This document shows, piece after piece, positions 35,401 to 48,059 of a stretch of DNA of 64,000 nt. Made by a program: the position numbers and the translations under genes. Where the stretch lies: positions 1,860,001-1,924,000 of the forward strand of contig NC_091046.1 in NCBI RefSeq assembly GCF_963966145.1, read 5' to 3'. Each line of letters begins with the position of its first letter. The first letter of the stretch is position 1. The notes beneath the pieces were generated by a model that saw only the letters and a list, made by a program, of their open reading frames with translations, made no database searches and was not told the DNA's origin. This DNA is from Tenebrio molitor (taxonomy: Eukaryota > Arthropoda > Insecta > Coleoptera > Tenebrionidae).

Positions 35401-38400
35401 AAAATTTTAGAATCCTTTTGATGACAGATACTTGGATTTGTGTTGTGATATCTGTTTGTACGTTGATTAATTTTGCCCTGAGAGGCAAGTCCGCCCCTGC
35501 CTCCGTTCACGGTGGCTTACCCGACGCAATCGCCCCATCTCGCATAAATCAGGCTCAGATGGAGCCGCCGAAGCCGTCGCTTTTCTCCGATTTCCCCCCT
35601 TTTTCCAGGGCCGGCGCAGCGGCCGCCTCGGCAGGATTACAAAGTGTTCAAGTCCGTATTTTTGCGAGACATCCTCGGCGCGAAACCAGTAGCAGATTGT
35701 TCAGATACCACACTCGCTCCTGGTTTAATCAAACTTATTTAACTCATTACCATGAGATATGGGCCCAATAAGCCCCGAGTGATACCCATTCTTCGGGAGC
35801 ATGTTTCATTTTAATTAGTAATTTAGATCGAGAGGATGATGAAAATGCGCCGACCGACTAATAGGTCCCTCTTTATAAAAAGGATAATTAAATCGCGATA
35901 GGATCGGATCGTTATGGAGGGACGAAAAAGGAAAAAGGGACTGAAAGTCCGGAGACGAGAATGGACGGGACTATTTCCGAGTTTATTAAGAAATTTACGA
36001 TGGCATTAATAAATGTCGGGTAAATACCCAATCAGCGCACTTTATGTCGGCAATACTGTCGCTAACGTTATTGCCATGTCAAAGGCAAATTTGCTCTCAC
36101 AATTTGCCGTGGAATAATAAGGGCTCGAAATGAGGAAGCGGACAATAACGACGCGAGAACAGAGACGTTTTTGCACCTAGACCAAAGAGATTCTTCACAG
36201 CTCCATAAAAATCTCCCATCTAAAACTATACACAGTGAGTCTTTATTCAAACGACGAAATGGAAGCCACGAATATTTTTACATCTTTACAAATGTATTAA
36301 AATTCTAGAAGTGATAGTTATTGACTTTATAAAATGACACAGCAAGAAATTTTTAGATGAAAACATTAATTTTTTTTCTACACTGGCCTCTGTGTATGGG
36401 AGAAAAACACACCTTTGCGCCAATAAAAAATTCTCTTCACAAGACTTTTCAAGTCCTCTGACGAAGAGATTCCTCAAATTCTTCGCTAGCAAAATTGATT
36501 TTATCGTATTTACCATATTTGGAATACTTTTGGACCACTTAAATTTTTATTTGAAATTTTTGTGACATCCATAAATTTTTACCGTGGTCTTCGATTAATT
36601 TTAATAGATAGAAGAAGTATCGTGGAGTTAATTTCTTCTGAAGACAACGAATTATTTGTTGGAGCTTAATCGGTGGGCGAAAGCTCCGCGATTTGTCAGC
36701 TCTCGCTGTGCCTAAAAAAATGTTTTCCCAGTGTTTTGCTCTCGTTTCGTTAATCCCTGTCATGTTGAAACAGGTTTAGACAAATATCCAAATTAGCGCG
36801 AATAAACTCGGTCCCGATACCGAAGCCGAGCCGCATTAGTCCACAACTAACAGAATTTACGGTACATTAAATATAATAGATAATTATAAAGTGGTTGAAG
36901 ATGAAGAAACGTGATGAAGTTTTTATCGTCCGGCAATAAAACCAAAATCCTGTTTCCATCAAACAACATCGCCTTTTCCACTCTAATACTGGAGGTGTAT
37001 TCATCGAGGCACCGGAGCGAAACTCACGAAGTGACAGCTGTCAATTCTTGTCCTTTTCACAAGGAACGTGAAAAAAAATAACAGGACTGAGCGGGGCCGC
37101 GACCAGATGACGTGTGCCTTATTGAATGATCTTCAAGAACCGTTGCCATTGTGGACGTAGTGAAATTATCGTCATTACGCACTCGGCCGATTGTTATTTC
37201 GTGTTTATCTTGGACTAGCGCTGCTGTTAGCTTTGTTAAGTACGTCAGCAGGAAAAATTCGTGTTTGCCGGCCGTAACGTTACGTAACGTAAAGAACGGC
37301 GGGGCGGAGGAAGAGGTGGTGTGGGTTGAGGAGCACAGGATTTTTGAGTGCAGGAAAAGGGTGAAGTTAAAGGAAAGAGAGAGGTTATGCCGAAAGATTC
37401 GAAAAGCAGGATCGATCGAAACTGAGAACATGTCGGAACGAAATCAAAATGGCGATTCTTAAAAAATTAAAAAAATTTGTGCAACGTTTGCTCAAATAGT
37501 TGTGATTTTAATAGTGAAGGTATTTGGATAAAATCTGTAAGATATCAATTCGATAACGTAATAAATTTGTCCTGGTGGACATGTTTTCTAAAATATTCTT
37601 AGATGTTATTAATTAAACACTTAATTATAAAACTCCTGTGAGCGATGGAATCCACAGTATTTGGGTTAAAAAGAAAATTAGAGAGTTCACATCAAGAGAT
37701 TAATAATAAAATTTCTGGAATTTTGGGTTTTCTATTTAAAAACACAAGGAATCTGTCCAAAAATTATTTGTTTATTGAGAATCTAGTGAGTTCATGTCTT
37801 GCAAAAATGATATGACAACAAGATGGTTGATGAAGAACAAAAAGGTTGCAGCGCGGGATCTGTTGGTTGTAAAAAACAAGTTATCGTTGATGATTCCATT
37901 ATAATGGGTCAATGGGGTTAACCTTAGCAGGGCCCAGAGGACAGGGATGGCCAAAGACAAAATTGCAATTTTTAATTGTGACACAGAATTATGTATAAAT
38001 TTGCACTGACAAGAAATAAGATTACCTTACTGTATTTCTGGAATTTAAATTGATTTGTTTACATTTTGTTGTTCAGTACAGAGTACAAAATCTTACAAAA
38101 AAGTAGGTGCTTAGAGGCATATTTGACGAGCGAAATCACCCCCTGGAAATTGGGGTGTTTTCATTTTAGCTTATACCGGGTGAGCGAAAACACCCACTTC
38201 TAATTAATTTAAAATTCTCAAAAAATTCGGGAATGATTGTATATCGCTGTAGAATAGTCTGTAAAAATTTCAAAATTTTTAGTGAAACGGGTAAAGATTT
38301 AACCGTTACATTAATATACATAATTTTTCAAACATTTAGGAAAAATTTGGTATCATTAAAATCATGAAAATAGGACAGGTTTTTGAAATAAATGGGATTT

Positions 38401-39730
38401 GATATTAAAGTGCAAAATTTAGCTGTGATTTATTATTAAATTGGGCGGTCACTTCCACAAAAGAAGTTGACGTAGGTTGTTTATGGTACCCTTTGGGGGC
38501 TTAAGAATTACTAGAAAAGTTGTCAACAGATGTTTCCCAACAATGAGATATTTATTTATGACACTGTAGTTGTAAATCTTGGTCATTTTTCGCTCTTAAT
38601 GTTAAAATTGGAATAATTCAAAAACGAATAATTTTCTTTTGGTGCGAATTTCATAAATGTGTTCTTTGAATTCATTGTGAATTATGAGCGTGTACGAAAA
38701 AAAATATTTTTTTGTTCAAAATCGATTTTTTAAATTTTATGGCTCTCAGTGAAGCGATAACGGAAAATTGATTGCACACATTTGAAGTCTTATATCAAGG
38801 GAATGTAACCCTAAAGTTTCGTAATTTGTATTAATTTTTTAATAGGGTTAATCGTACTGGCGGTAAAATTTGACTCGGAATTGAAAATGCAACCCACAAT
38901 ACATTTCCAAAGTTAACGTGGCTAATTTAAATATCGCGTTGTTTTAAAATTAAATTGTTAATCCATCATGGCTTTGCTTCCAATAATTTTATTTGTCATC
39001 ATAACTGACATTTATGAAAAAGATAAAATACGACGACTAAAATGTATTTGAATGATGAGAAAACAGACAAGATCCTAATTTATGGCGAATGTAATAAAAA
39101 TGCTTCTGCCGTTGGGCGTTTGTGCAGACAATAAACATTTTCCCAAAAACTCTTCGTTTTCTCACAATTTCATTTAACCAAGCGAATGACATTTGTTTGT
39201 GTCAAAATTTACGAAACTGCACAGCTAACCATGTTTTATGGTTTTTAAATCAAGAAACAAATGTCCACGTTAACTTTGGAAATTCAATTGTTTGCAACAT
39301 TTTTCCAGCGTAGAAAATGACACAAGAAACGTCTGACATTTTAACGAAATAAAATTAGGTTAGAAAATATTTTTAATTTTTGTATTCCCCCTCCACGGAA
39401 TATGACAGTATGAAATTGGGAAAAAGCTTACTACGTAACCTGTGTAAATCCGGAGAATAATTGGTTACCTACAAAAATTACTTTGCACTGTTAACAGAAT
39501 TAGAATGTCGCCTACGCCTACTCTAATTATATATTTATTTGAAGGCCCGATATAAACAACATTGTGAACAAAATCCGATTTTTTTTAAATAATTATTCGG
39601 CTGTCAACCAGTTTTAATTTGGATAGATTTTGTAAGTAAGTTTTCCAATTATGTACAAGTTTCTTGATCAAATCTTATTTATTCACTTGAGCTTTCAATA
39701 TGTCAAATTCAGACACGAATTTCAAATGAT
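35401..39730. other. Intergenic DNA with islands at 35,450-36,060 and 36,790-37,440
   Basis: The two islands have balanced composition, and a frame of about 125 residues in each lacks any motif. The rest is AT-rich. At 38,177 the string ACCGGGTGAGCGAAAACACC resembles the end of the foldback element at 29.1 kb, and a local hairpin (AATCACCCCCTGG..GGGGTGTTTTC) precedes it. A solo transposon end is likely. Confidence 0.35.
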
Positions 39731-39898
39731 TTACACTGTTTTTCTTTTGGTTTTCCTCTTTTGTCAATTGTATTTCACTATTTCTCAAAACTATTTCATA
39801 TTTACGTCATTTCGACATTTAATAGAGAGAGGAAATAGTTTTGAGAAATAGTAAAATACAATCGACAAAAGAGGAAAACCAAAAGAAAAACACTGTAA
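39731..39898. mobile_element. Palindromic MITE family D, copy 2
   Basis: TTACACTGTTTTTCTTTTGG at the left pairs with CCAAAAGAAAAACACTGTAA at the right. The arms run about 70 bp with very few mismatches (TCTTTTGTCAATTGTATTTC). It is the same family as 11,019-11,178 but better preserved. The perfect palindrome would form a long hairpin if transcribed. Confidence 0.85.
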
Positions 39899-42373
39899 GC
39901 AGTTTACTTTATCTGCCACTCGTCAGCGGAGATAATAACTTTCTCTGCCGCTCATCAGCTCCTCAGATGTCATGGCAATGAAGTGACACTTTAGCATTAT
40001 CAATCCAGCAGTATAACGTCATATTTTACTGACGTTTAAAGAAAAAATTAATTATCGGAAATTGTTTACCTTAATAAAATTAAATCAATCAATCAACTGT
40101 AAAGAAAATATTTTTATCATTCGAAACGTCTTGGAAACACAGCATTTTAGACATCCTCAGTAATAATCTAAATGGCTTTGTAATAAACAATCTCTTGAAA
40201 CCCCCTTTGCATGTTTAAAATAATTTGAACACGCCTCTTATTAAAAAAAAAATCTGGCTTCCGATTCATTTGCAAAGGTAGCAGAACAGGAGAGCAAAAT
40301 TGATTTTTGCATTCTTGCCGCTGGCTTAGAAGAGAAAAAAAGGAATTAACGTACAAAACACCATCTTAGAGCAGCTTTGGAAAGATTTAATTTATCAAGC
40401 AAAATGGTGGTCAAGGATTTGCAAATTTACAAATTTTGTTTGATTATTATGAAATCATCGGAGTTGAATCAGTACCACCAATACAAAATTAAACAATTAA
40501 TGATATAAAAAAATGGCGCAACTGAAATAGAAATCGTTACACGGTGGATGCTTTACTGAGCTTGAACGTGCGATTACAAAGACTTCACAGATCAAAAAAT
40601 GAAACTGGAGGATTTATGTTTCCTCTTCAAGATCAAGTTATCAATAGTTATACCAATAAAGAAATTAAAACAAGATTTAAAAATGTCGTCTACAAATGAG
40701 CTTTTAATTCACTTTTAAGAAGCCACATTGTTATGTTCTTGTCTATCGTTGGAATTCTCTGACATGACACAACAAGTGCGGTAACATACTGTTCACGCCA
40801 GATCGAAAAATGATATTACGAGTACACCTAGTTCCACCCGAGATATTTGATCCCAGCTTGAGTGATGACCCCGGCCTGGATGCCACATCCACACATAATA
40901 AACACGTTTCATTTTCCGTCGTTTGAAGATTTAATTAGTGATTCGCGTTTCGACCCCACTCGCGGCCGCCGCAGCCTCACGAGCTGTACCCCTTGAAGGG
41001 CCGGGACCCCTTATCTGATGTTCGTGCTGAGAACACCACTCGGCCGAAGATGCGGCGCCGATTTGGCCCTCATGTGTGCCGAAGACGGTCTTTCTCACGT
41101 CGCCGTCCCATGCTAACCGGGGGACGTTTAGCACCAGAGGTTCATTGTCTATTGTATTATTTAGCTTTCGAGACAAGACCATAAACAACTAATTGGCGAT
41201 TTTTATCGCAATTGCGTGAACTGTGTAACCCGTGGAAAATGGATGCACTATTTATATCACGACTCGCCAAGGCTCCGTCCTATTGTTCCCGGGGAGATTC
41301 TAAGCTCGTGATACACTCACCACACGAAGCTGCCGCAACGAAGAAAAATTTCTTTTTTACAAACGCAATAACCAAAAAAAAATCATACGGTTTTTCTCCC
41401 TCGCCGAAAAAAAATAATTCCAAACAGGTCCACGCACAATTACTTTATTTCTAACCAGTTCATCTAATTAACGATTATTTTAATTAGTTCAAAAATTAAG
41501 AACCAACAGTTAACTGACACTTTGTATCAATTTGTTTATCATTTAAATGCCTCCGTTTAAAATACAATTTTAATTAACACTACTGTACGGCTCCCATTTT
41601 TTCTCCTAGATCCAAAAAAAATAACACCACACTCTCTCGACTCAAAAGAAATTCAAATGAAGCTGATGCTGGAAATATTATTCAAACTGTAACAAAATTT
41701 ATCGATAATAAATATAACTAATGGCCCATTATTCGCATTTAACAACTAATTAAAAGTGATTTTACAAATGTTTTTTGCTTTGCCGATTAAATTAGTTAGT
41801 GTGATCGTCTAATTAGTCGTTAAACCATAGATCTCTGCGACGTGAAAATCTAAATTTCTAATTTTATTTTCAGATTGGATCGATCTATTCGAATAAATAA
41901 CGAAGTCGAGTGGAAAATTTAAATTATCGAAAAATACAACGATTTAATTGGAATTCATGCGCAATCCGATTTTCTCCAATTGTAACAAAGTAATCAAGCA
42001 ATTGACTAATCTAATCAGATATGATCTAAATCATCCGACAGGTGAGAATTAATTTTTACCAGCAAGTCTCATTACTTATTATTTATTATCCCAAACTTTA
42101 CTTTCAAATTAGTCCACTTTTATTTTTAAATCTAATTATTTATTCCGTTCCAATCTACCTTGATTAAGACATCCTCACTAAAAAATTACACAAATATTGG
42201 ATTTATGTCCAGGTGGCACCTTGGACCACCCTTCTAGACCCAAGAAAAAACCACCAGATGTAAATCCAGATTCATGACCGCATCACAATTTTTATTCAGA
42301 CCCACACGCATCTTGTGCCACGGCATTCAGGCCGGATTAATTCACCATTAAGAATATCATTAGTCATTAGGAC
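39899..42373. other. Intergenic DNA with GC-richer island 40,780-41,350
   Basis: AT-rich flanks surround an island that carries an 85-residue minus-strand frame and a 63-residue plus-strand frame overlapping each other, with no motif. The stretch 41,450-42,370 is AT-rich with many ATTA cores. Confidence 0.3.
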
Positions 42374-42699
42374 TATCGCGTTCAAATGAAGTCCTGGGCT
42401 GGAAAAACTAAACCGTTTAGAACAGTGTAAGGTTTGAATTTCCCGCCGTTTGACACGAATGACATTTGTTTATGTTTAATCACAACATGTTTGTTTTCAG
42501 CAAATTGTGCCCTTAGATAATTGCTTCGAGAATAGGAATCGTTCAGGTATTCTATTTTTAATGTAAAACATTGCAAAGAAAGAAAAAAAGAAAGATTTTT
42601 TTGTTTCTAAATTTTAGGTTATGTGTCAACATGCTCCAATTAATTTACGCACAATTGACAACGTCTTCCCAGCTCAGGATTTCCTTTGACCGCGCGATA
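42374..42699 (-). mobile_element. Non-autonomous TIR element, family A, copy 2 (complete)
   Basis: It is bounded by TATCGCGTTCAAATGAAGTC at the left and the inverted CCTTTGACCGCGCGATA at the right, each followed inward by a TCCTGGGCTGG-like string. Internally it matches 7,002-7,290 in the opposite orientation. It is 326 bp with no transposase frame. A (TTG)n run follows immediately at about 42,704-42,725. Confidence 0.8.
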
Positions 42700-42725
42700 T
42701 TATTATTGTTGTTGTTGTTGTTGTA

Positions 42726-45067
42726 GAATGTCCACCTAACAGTTGTTGATTTTTCGCGGCCGCAAATCAGTTGACTGCAAGAGAGGTTATCAAATGCTCA
42801 AATGTGCGAAGGTTTTGCGCCTCAAAAATCAACCGCAACAACAGCGAGATGGACAAGCTTGCGTGTGGAGCTTCCCGTTCTTTCCGGAAATACACGTTCC
42901 GTCGTTGCAACGACTTTTCGAACAAATCGTCTGCAAAGTGACCCTTTCGGAGCCTGAACGGTCAGCCCTGCCTAATCCCGTTTCCAATTTGTAAGCGTCC
43001 AACGGGGCAGGTGATGGTAAAGAGCCGGACACACGCGACCTAATCCATAACTGATAAGGGCCCTTTGTGGGCCGCCGCCCGTCGCCACATCACAGCTACC
43101 GGCGCCCCCATTTCCCCGCCTAATCACTGGACGGACTTATCTGGGGTCTGAGTGCCACCACCAAAGCGACTTATCCTGTGATCGACGCCACTCGATTTTT
43201 ATTTGGGACACCGGGTATGTGTGCGGAGCCTTCCAATTAGCCGGCATTGGAAAGGTGTTGAACGGGCGCACTCGCCCATCATAGTGACATCTGTAACAAA
43301 AGCCGGTTGGAAGTTTTAACAAGCGAACATCAGATATGGCAAGCGAACGGTTCCATGGGTTGTCGGACGGATTATTTAAAGAGATCTAGCCGTAAACTGT
43401 TCGTTAACATTAAATATTTACCTATAATGGTCTTTACACACTACTTAAAATCTCTTTGTCAGGGAGTACTATAGCTGTTTGGCCATACAAATGGCAAATA
43501 CTGATAAATTCTCCTTTTAACAGGGATTCCGATTTGTTTGTGTTTGCTTTGTGCGGACGGAAGAGAGACGGAGGACGTCGTCGATGACATAAAAGCCACG
43601 AGCTGGCAATTTTTTATTTGTTTGTTTGCTCCGGTGCCTTTCTATTGTGGTATTGTGCACTGCAGTAGAAATCGCATCGACGAATCACTAAAATGCAATT
43701 GTGGAATATGTCAAGTTGGTTTGAGTTGTTGCGCCACGAGGGTCACGTGGGTGGTACATTTCTACCTGAACTAGTCCTATTAAAAATATACACTTCCAGC
43801 TGGTACTTCCAATTGTTTTTCAAACGCGGAAAAAAGCTCGAGCTTTATTGGAAGAGTCGATCCACATCAGAATATGTCTTTAAAAAAAAAAATTTGCAAA
43901 AATTTTTTTTTCAGCAGAAGCTAACTTTGATACCACTACTGTTACCAGTTGTTGTGGTATTGTTTAGCAATTTTTGAAAGCACAACCTTCAACAACAAGT
44001 CAAGATCTGTCGATCTCCATTTCTGTATCTATTATTAGAAACCGCCCCTCCCCGCTTCATATCGACAATAAATTCGTTGTATCCTTTGTGGTGGTGGTGT
44101 CCATAGACGCACCTTTTTATTTTGCCTTATAAGTTCTAATTACGCTGCGCGGCAACAAAAAAAAAACCGCTCTGGAAACTTTTTGGTGTCGACTTTGACG
44201 GTCATCTCTCTTTGTTTCTCCGGACAGCCGTCGGAGGGCGTACGATTGTCAATAGACGCGGATAGGCCGCTTGATTGACATGAATGGGCAGGAGAAGAAT
44301 GTCGAAACCAGTAGTCGACGTCTTGAAAATCCAATCTCATCGCCGCCGCTGCAACTGTTTCTTCTTTGCGCCGGGGAAGAAGACGGAGAGGGAAAAAAGC
44401 CACCAGCAGAAAACAAAGAACTGAAACGCATAAAACGAACGAGCAAAATCGCTTAGATATATAAAGTCACTATGAAACAACACCTGATTTATTGCCACTT
44501 GTAACGCAGTGATATACGAGTTTGTTTAAACTGGCTATTAAAGTGGCGTTCACACCGCTCTGGGCAGGCGCTCAAGGATGCACAAGGGCTCCCTGCGCAC
44601 TCAAAATAATAATAATTATGATAATAACAACGAGGTTAAGCAACGAAAATTTCACAATTATAGTTAGGGTTAACTAAATTTTGAAGACCAAGTCAGCAGC
44701 GCAACCTTCAACGAACCTCTGAGGTACATTTAGCCAGCACTGACCAGAGCAGGATGGATTTCTTAAAAGATTTGTTATGAGAGTTGCAATGTTGGTGAAA
44801 TGTCAGTTAGCGCCACGCCACACGGGCACCCTTAGTTTCAAGGTTATGGAGTATAACATGTGAAGAGCTTTCTGACAAAATCTGAATGAAGAGATGTGCA
44901 AGGTGATTCAATAGATGCTTTATGAATTGTCTTAAACAAAGATTTTTTATCTGTATATGTTGTGTCTCTTGCTTGGAAAATGAGTTCTTTCTAAGAAGAA
45001 TTGAAAAGGAATATGGTGCGGATTAGAGGAAATCCTTTGTGATTCATTAGAGACATTTTAGATACAG
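42726..45067. other. Intergenic DNA with several GC-richer islands
   Basis: Islands at 42,730-43,400, 43,520-43,780 and 44,140-44,460 have CpG and overlapping short frames without motifs. Between them is AT-rich DNA. The range 44,470-45,060 shows no recognisable element until the mariner relic. Confidence 0.3.
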
Positions 45068-45155
45068 TTGGCAGAGAAATCTCCATATGGTTTCTGGAAT
45101 AAGAAAGTATATCCTCCATATTTCCCAGACCTGGCACCACCAGATTATCAAATTA
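45068..45155 (+). pseudogene. Mariner transposase C-terminal relic
   Basis: The frame reads YPPYFPDLAPPDYQI, corresponding to the conserved mariner motif around the third catalytic aspartate (family pattern PPYSPDLAPSDY). The rest of the DD34D domain and both terminal repeats are absent. The fragment is dead and very short, and it is joined without a gap to a reverse-transcriptase fragment. Confidence 0.7.
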
Positions 45156-45162
45156 GATCGGT

Positions 45163-45228
45163 TAAATTGGGGTACCACAAGGATACATTATTGATCCACT
45201 TTTTTTCAACATTTCGCAGCTCCATAGC
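45163..45228 (+). pseudogene. Reverse-transcriptase relic (non-LTR type)
   Basis: In the frame shifted from the mariner relic, the sequence reads GVPQGYIIDPLFFNIS. The family pattern is GVPQGS(V/I)LGPLLFN of jockey/I-type reverse transcriptases, a conserved RT block. Only this block is visible. Its placement directly after the mariner piece implies an insertion followed by deletion. Confidence 0.6.
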
Positions 45229-45379
45229 TATTGAAGTTGTTGTTTTTTTTCTTTTTCGTATAGTATTGTTGTTTTTCAATTGTCTCGTGTAAAGGTCGCA
45301 CTTTTGTTTAGTGTGTAGTTTTTTGTTGAGTGTGAAGGTCACTTAATCTCGAGTTGGTGCCAAAATAAAATGCGCGTCC

Positions 45380-45992
45380 GCGACCCACGTTCCCCTACAA
45401 CTCCATTCATGAAACCTCTCCGCACTGTAAATAACGAAACCGTCATGTGTCCCGTTGGCGGCGGTTCACACGCGCTAATTACCGTTTAAATATTTTGACA
45501 GCGGACCGTCGGCGCACCTCGCCCCGCCGTCCCCTAGATCGCGCCCCATCCACCCTCGCGCCCGTCTCCCGCACATAAACAAATACGATCTAGATCGGGA
45601 TAGGATAGCTGGTCCCCTCCACTCCCCTCCGAGGCGTCCCCTCCGCGGTGGGCGTGGCTTGCGCCCGTAGCCCTCTCACATGCGCGTCGGCCCAGCCGCC
45701 TGCGATCCGTCCGAGTGCGCGGACGCTGCACGAAACAAGCGCGCAACGCTCCATACACACGCACACTTTTCGCAAGAGAGCGGTGCAAATCGAGTGACAT
45801 GCGCAGCGATTTTTTTCGCCGTCGCGGTGTTTGTTTACGGGACTGAATCGAGTGTGTGCCGGGGGACAATTGACGATCGGTGACGTAATCAGTGATGTGA
45901 GAATTCCGGTGGTTTGTGCGATACGAGGGTTGTGCTTGTGGGACGAAGTGTCGGAGAAGTACGAAACGTCACCGGGTCTGCCGTCACTGCAG
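45380..45992 (+). promoter_or_regulatory. CpG-rich promoter region and 5'UTR of apterous
   Basis: A sharp rise in GC and CpG starts near 45,380 and continues past the start codon. There is no TATA box at a sensible distance, consistent with a developmental gene. An initiator-like TCAGTG lies at about 45,887, with no convincing DPE. Upstream ATGs at about 45,679, 45,799 and 45,893 would open short frames if the leader extends that far. The exact start of transcription cannot be fixed from sequence. Confidence 0.5.
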
Positions 45993-46040
45993 ATGGGAGT
46001 GTTTGAAGAGAGACCTTCTCACACGCCCGGGATGCATTGG
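45993..46040 (+). CDS. ap: apterous, coding exon 1 (N-terminus of LIM-homeodomain factor)
   Basis: The exon encodes MGVFEERPSHTPGMHW and ends at a strong donor, TGG|GTAAGG, in phase 0. The pattern MGV..EERP....MHW followed by QQ from the next exon matches what I recall of the N-terminus of Drosophila Apterous. Apterous is a nuclear LIM-homeodomain transcription factor that specifies dorsal wing identity and certain neurons and acts with the cofactor Chip. The frame stays open for about 50 codons upstream without a better ATG, so the start rests on homology. Many insects have two paralogues (apA, apB); resemblance to the fly gene favours apA, but the LIM and homeodomain exons needed to decide are outside the window. 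Confidence 0.8.
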
Positions 46041-46349
46041 GTAAGGCGATTTTCCCGGGCGAGCTTTTCCGCCGGCCGCGGAACGCCCGAAAGCTCCGTC
46101 GCTTTACACCGACGAGCGCGCCGCGGACGCACAAATTGCGCAAAATGGGGCCCGTCTCAGGTTTACCTCGTAAAATCAAGTAGCAAATCGACGAGTCTAT
46201 TATTATTAAACGTAGAAGGTCGCGATTAATTACCAAAAGTTTATGGGTTTTGTGTGGCCCATGATGGGTACGGCTGAAAAACAGAAAACAGCTGAAGGTC
46301 GAGGTGTGCGAAGGCGCGTTCCAAAAAGACAAAATTTTGACTGTCTAAT

Positions 46350-48020
46350 AATGTCAAATCTTTGATGTCAACGGGACGTCAAGTATTCTGACAACTACCT
46401 AAGCTAAATCAAGTCTAAAGTGCAAAATCCGAAAATCTACTTATTTGATTTGTTTATGGTCATATTTTTAAAAACAAAATAGACAGAAATTAACAAGTTT
46501 ATTCGTGACAATTACAGAACTTTGTCAAAGATCTTTGACTAAGTAAAGCTAATTTAGTAAATTTTTTAACTGTCCGACTAAGTTCCCAAATTCAAGTAAA
46601 AAGCTTGGGACACATTTTTTTTGGAATTTAACGCCACTCAACTTGGTCTAAAATTAGACTTGTCTTGATATAATTTTAAGTTATTGTTGTAAAAATTCTT
46701 GATTGTTATAAATAACTATTAAGACGGAAACCGAATTTAATTTAGTACCAGTCTGGTCCTTTTTTTGTGCACCTACCATAAAAGCTAATTTATACATTTT
46801 AAATTTGTAAGCGTACCTAATTTACAAAAGAAGGAACATCAAACTAGTCGTATTTTAATGTTGATCCTTTTAAAATAATTAAATGTTACGAGTTACGACT
46901 AATTCGTGGTCGTTTTTGCGTCAACGACTAGAAAACTAGAATAGATACTAAAATTAACTTACGACTAAGTTATTACTTTTTTAACTTCAACACTGAGATA
47001 AGCTGCGGTTAGTTAAGTTGAGATTTTTTGACAAAACAACAGCGTTGACAGTACAAGAGAATCAACATTGACATAATGTACCTAATTAAAATTTTGATAA
47101 GCTAGTCGCTTAATTTATTTTTTTCGTTCAAGACTGGATCAAGTTTAATTTTTAATTTTGTTCCAAAAATTAAGATGAGGTTTCAAATTTCGAAAGTAAT
47201 AAGCTAAGACCACAAGTAGCTTATCATTGCTGTCTAGGCTGCGGTTATTTAAAATGCAATAAGTTCCAAAGGTCAAATCGTAGCGAGAGAAATCTTAGTA
47301 GACAAAAAACACAAGATTCTATAATACTTAATAATTTATTATGGAATATTTACAATATATTTTTTTAATTACATATAACTAAATGTAGGTACCGCTATAA
47401 TTACAATAAAGCAGGATTTATAAGTTAAATTTATGTTTTTGTTAAAAAGCTGTACTTACAGTAAATCTTTTAATCTAAATGTCAGTTAAAATGTTGTCCA
47501 AACTTCAATGACGTAAAGTTTAACTACTAAAAAAATTAAGTTCTGTATAAAAAAACTGAAACTGACATTTGAAAAAAGCTTTCGAACAAAGTGAACACGA
47601 TAATGAATCAATCATTTGATTGGAAAATGTAAATTGAATGCAATTAGGTTTCACTGTAGCTTATTCCACAAGTTTTTCATTTTATTAAGGTACCAAGTGT
47701 AAACACGAGCTTCAAACATCCAAACAAATGCAATGATTTCCAAATCGTATAATTATTCTAATTGTGTTTAATATTTATAAGGTTAATTTAAAGAGTTTTT
47801 GATAAAAACAAACTATTTGTAGTTACAAATTTAAATATTTAATGGCTTCATCCATTTTTAAGTATTTCGAGCTGATCTGGGAGTGATAAGCTAAACGCTA
47901 CTAAAAATTATTGCACTGAATCGCTTACGTAAGAATAAGCAATAGCTTAATCCAAATTGGACAAAGACAAGTGTGACTAGATTGTCACTCGTGTCAAAGA
48001 GTGAGTGTCCTAAGCTAACT
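46350..48020. repeat. AGCT (TAAGCTA)-enriched segment in apterous intron 1
   Basis: By hand I count about 16 AGCT tetramers in 1.67 kb (about 5 expected), mostly as (A/T)AAGCT(A/T). Strings such as CGACTAA also recur. No unit length or alignment of copies is apparent. The segment is otherwise AT-rich and non-coding. Confidence 0.45.
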
Positions 48021-48059
48021 CGGGGGTCTATTGCGGCCAAGATACTTCTTTCTTTCGAT

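Noticed and set aside
45831..46229. Plus-strand 132-residue frame through apterous exon 1 into the intron
   Set aside because: It lacks an ATG before 45,993 and reads past a strong donor at 46,041. Only the 16 codons before the donor match Apterous.
45889..46332. 147-residue minus-strand frame antisense to apterous exon 1
   Set aside because: A shadow of the GC-rich promoter and exon with no motif.
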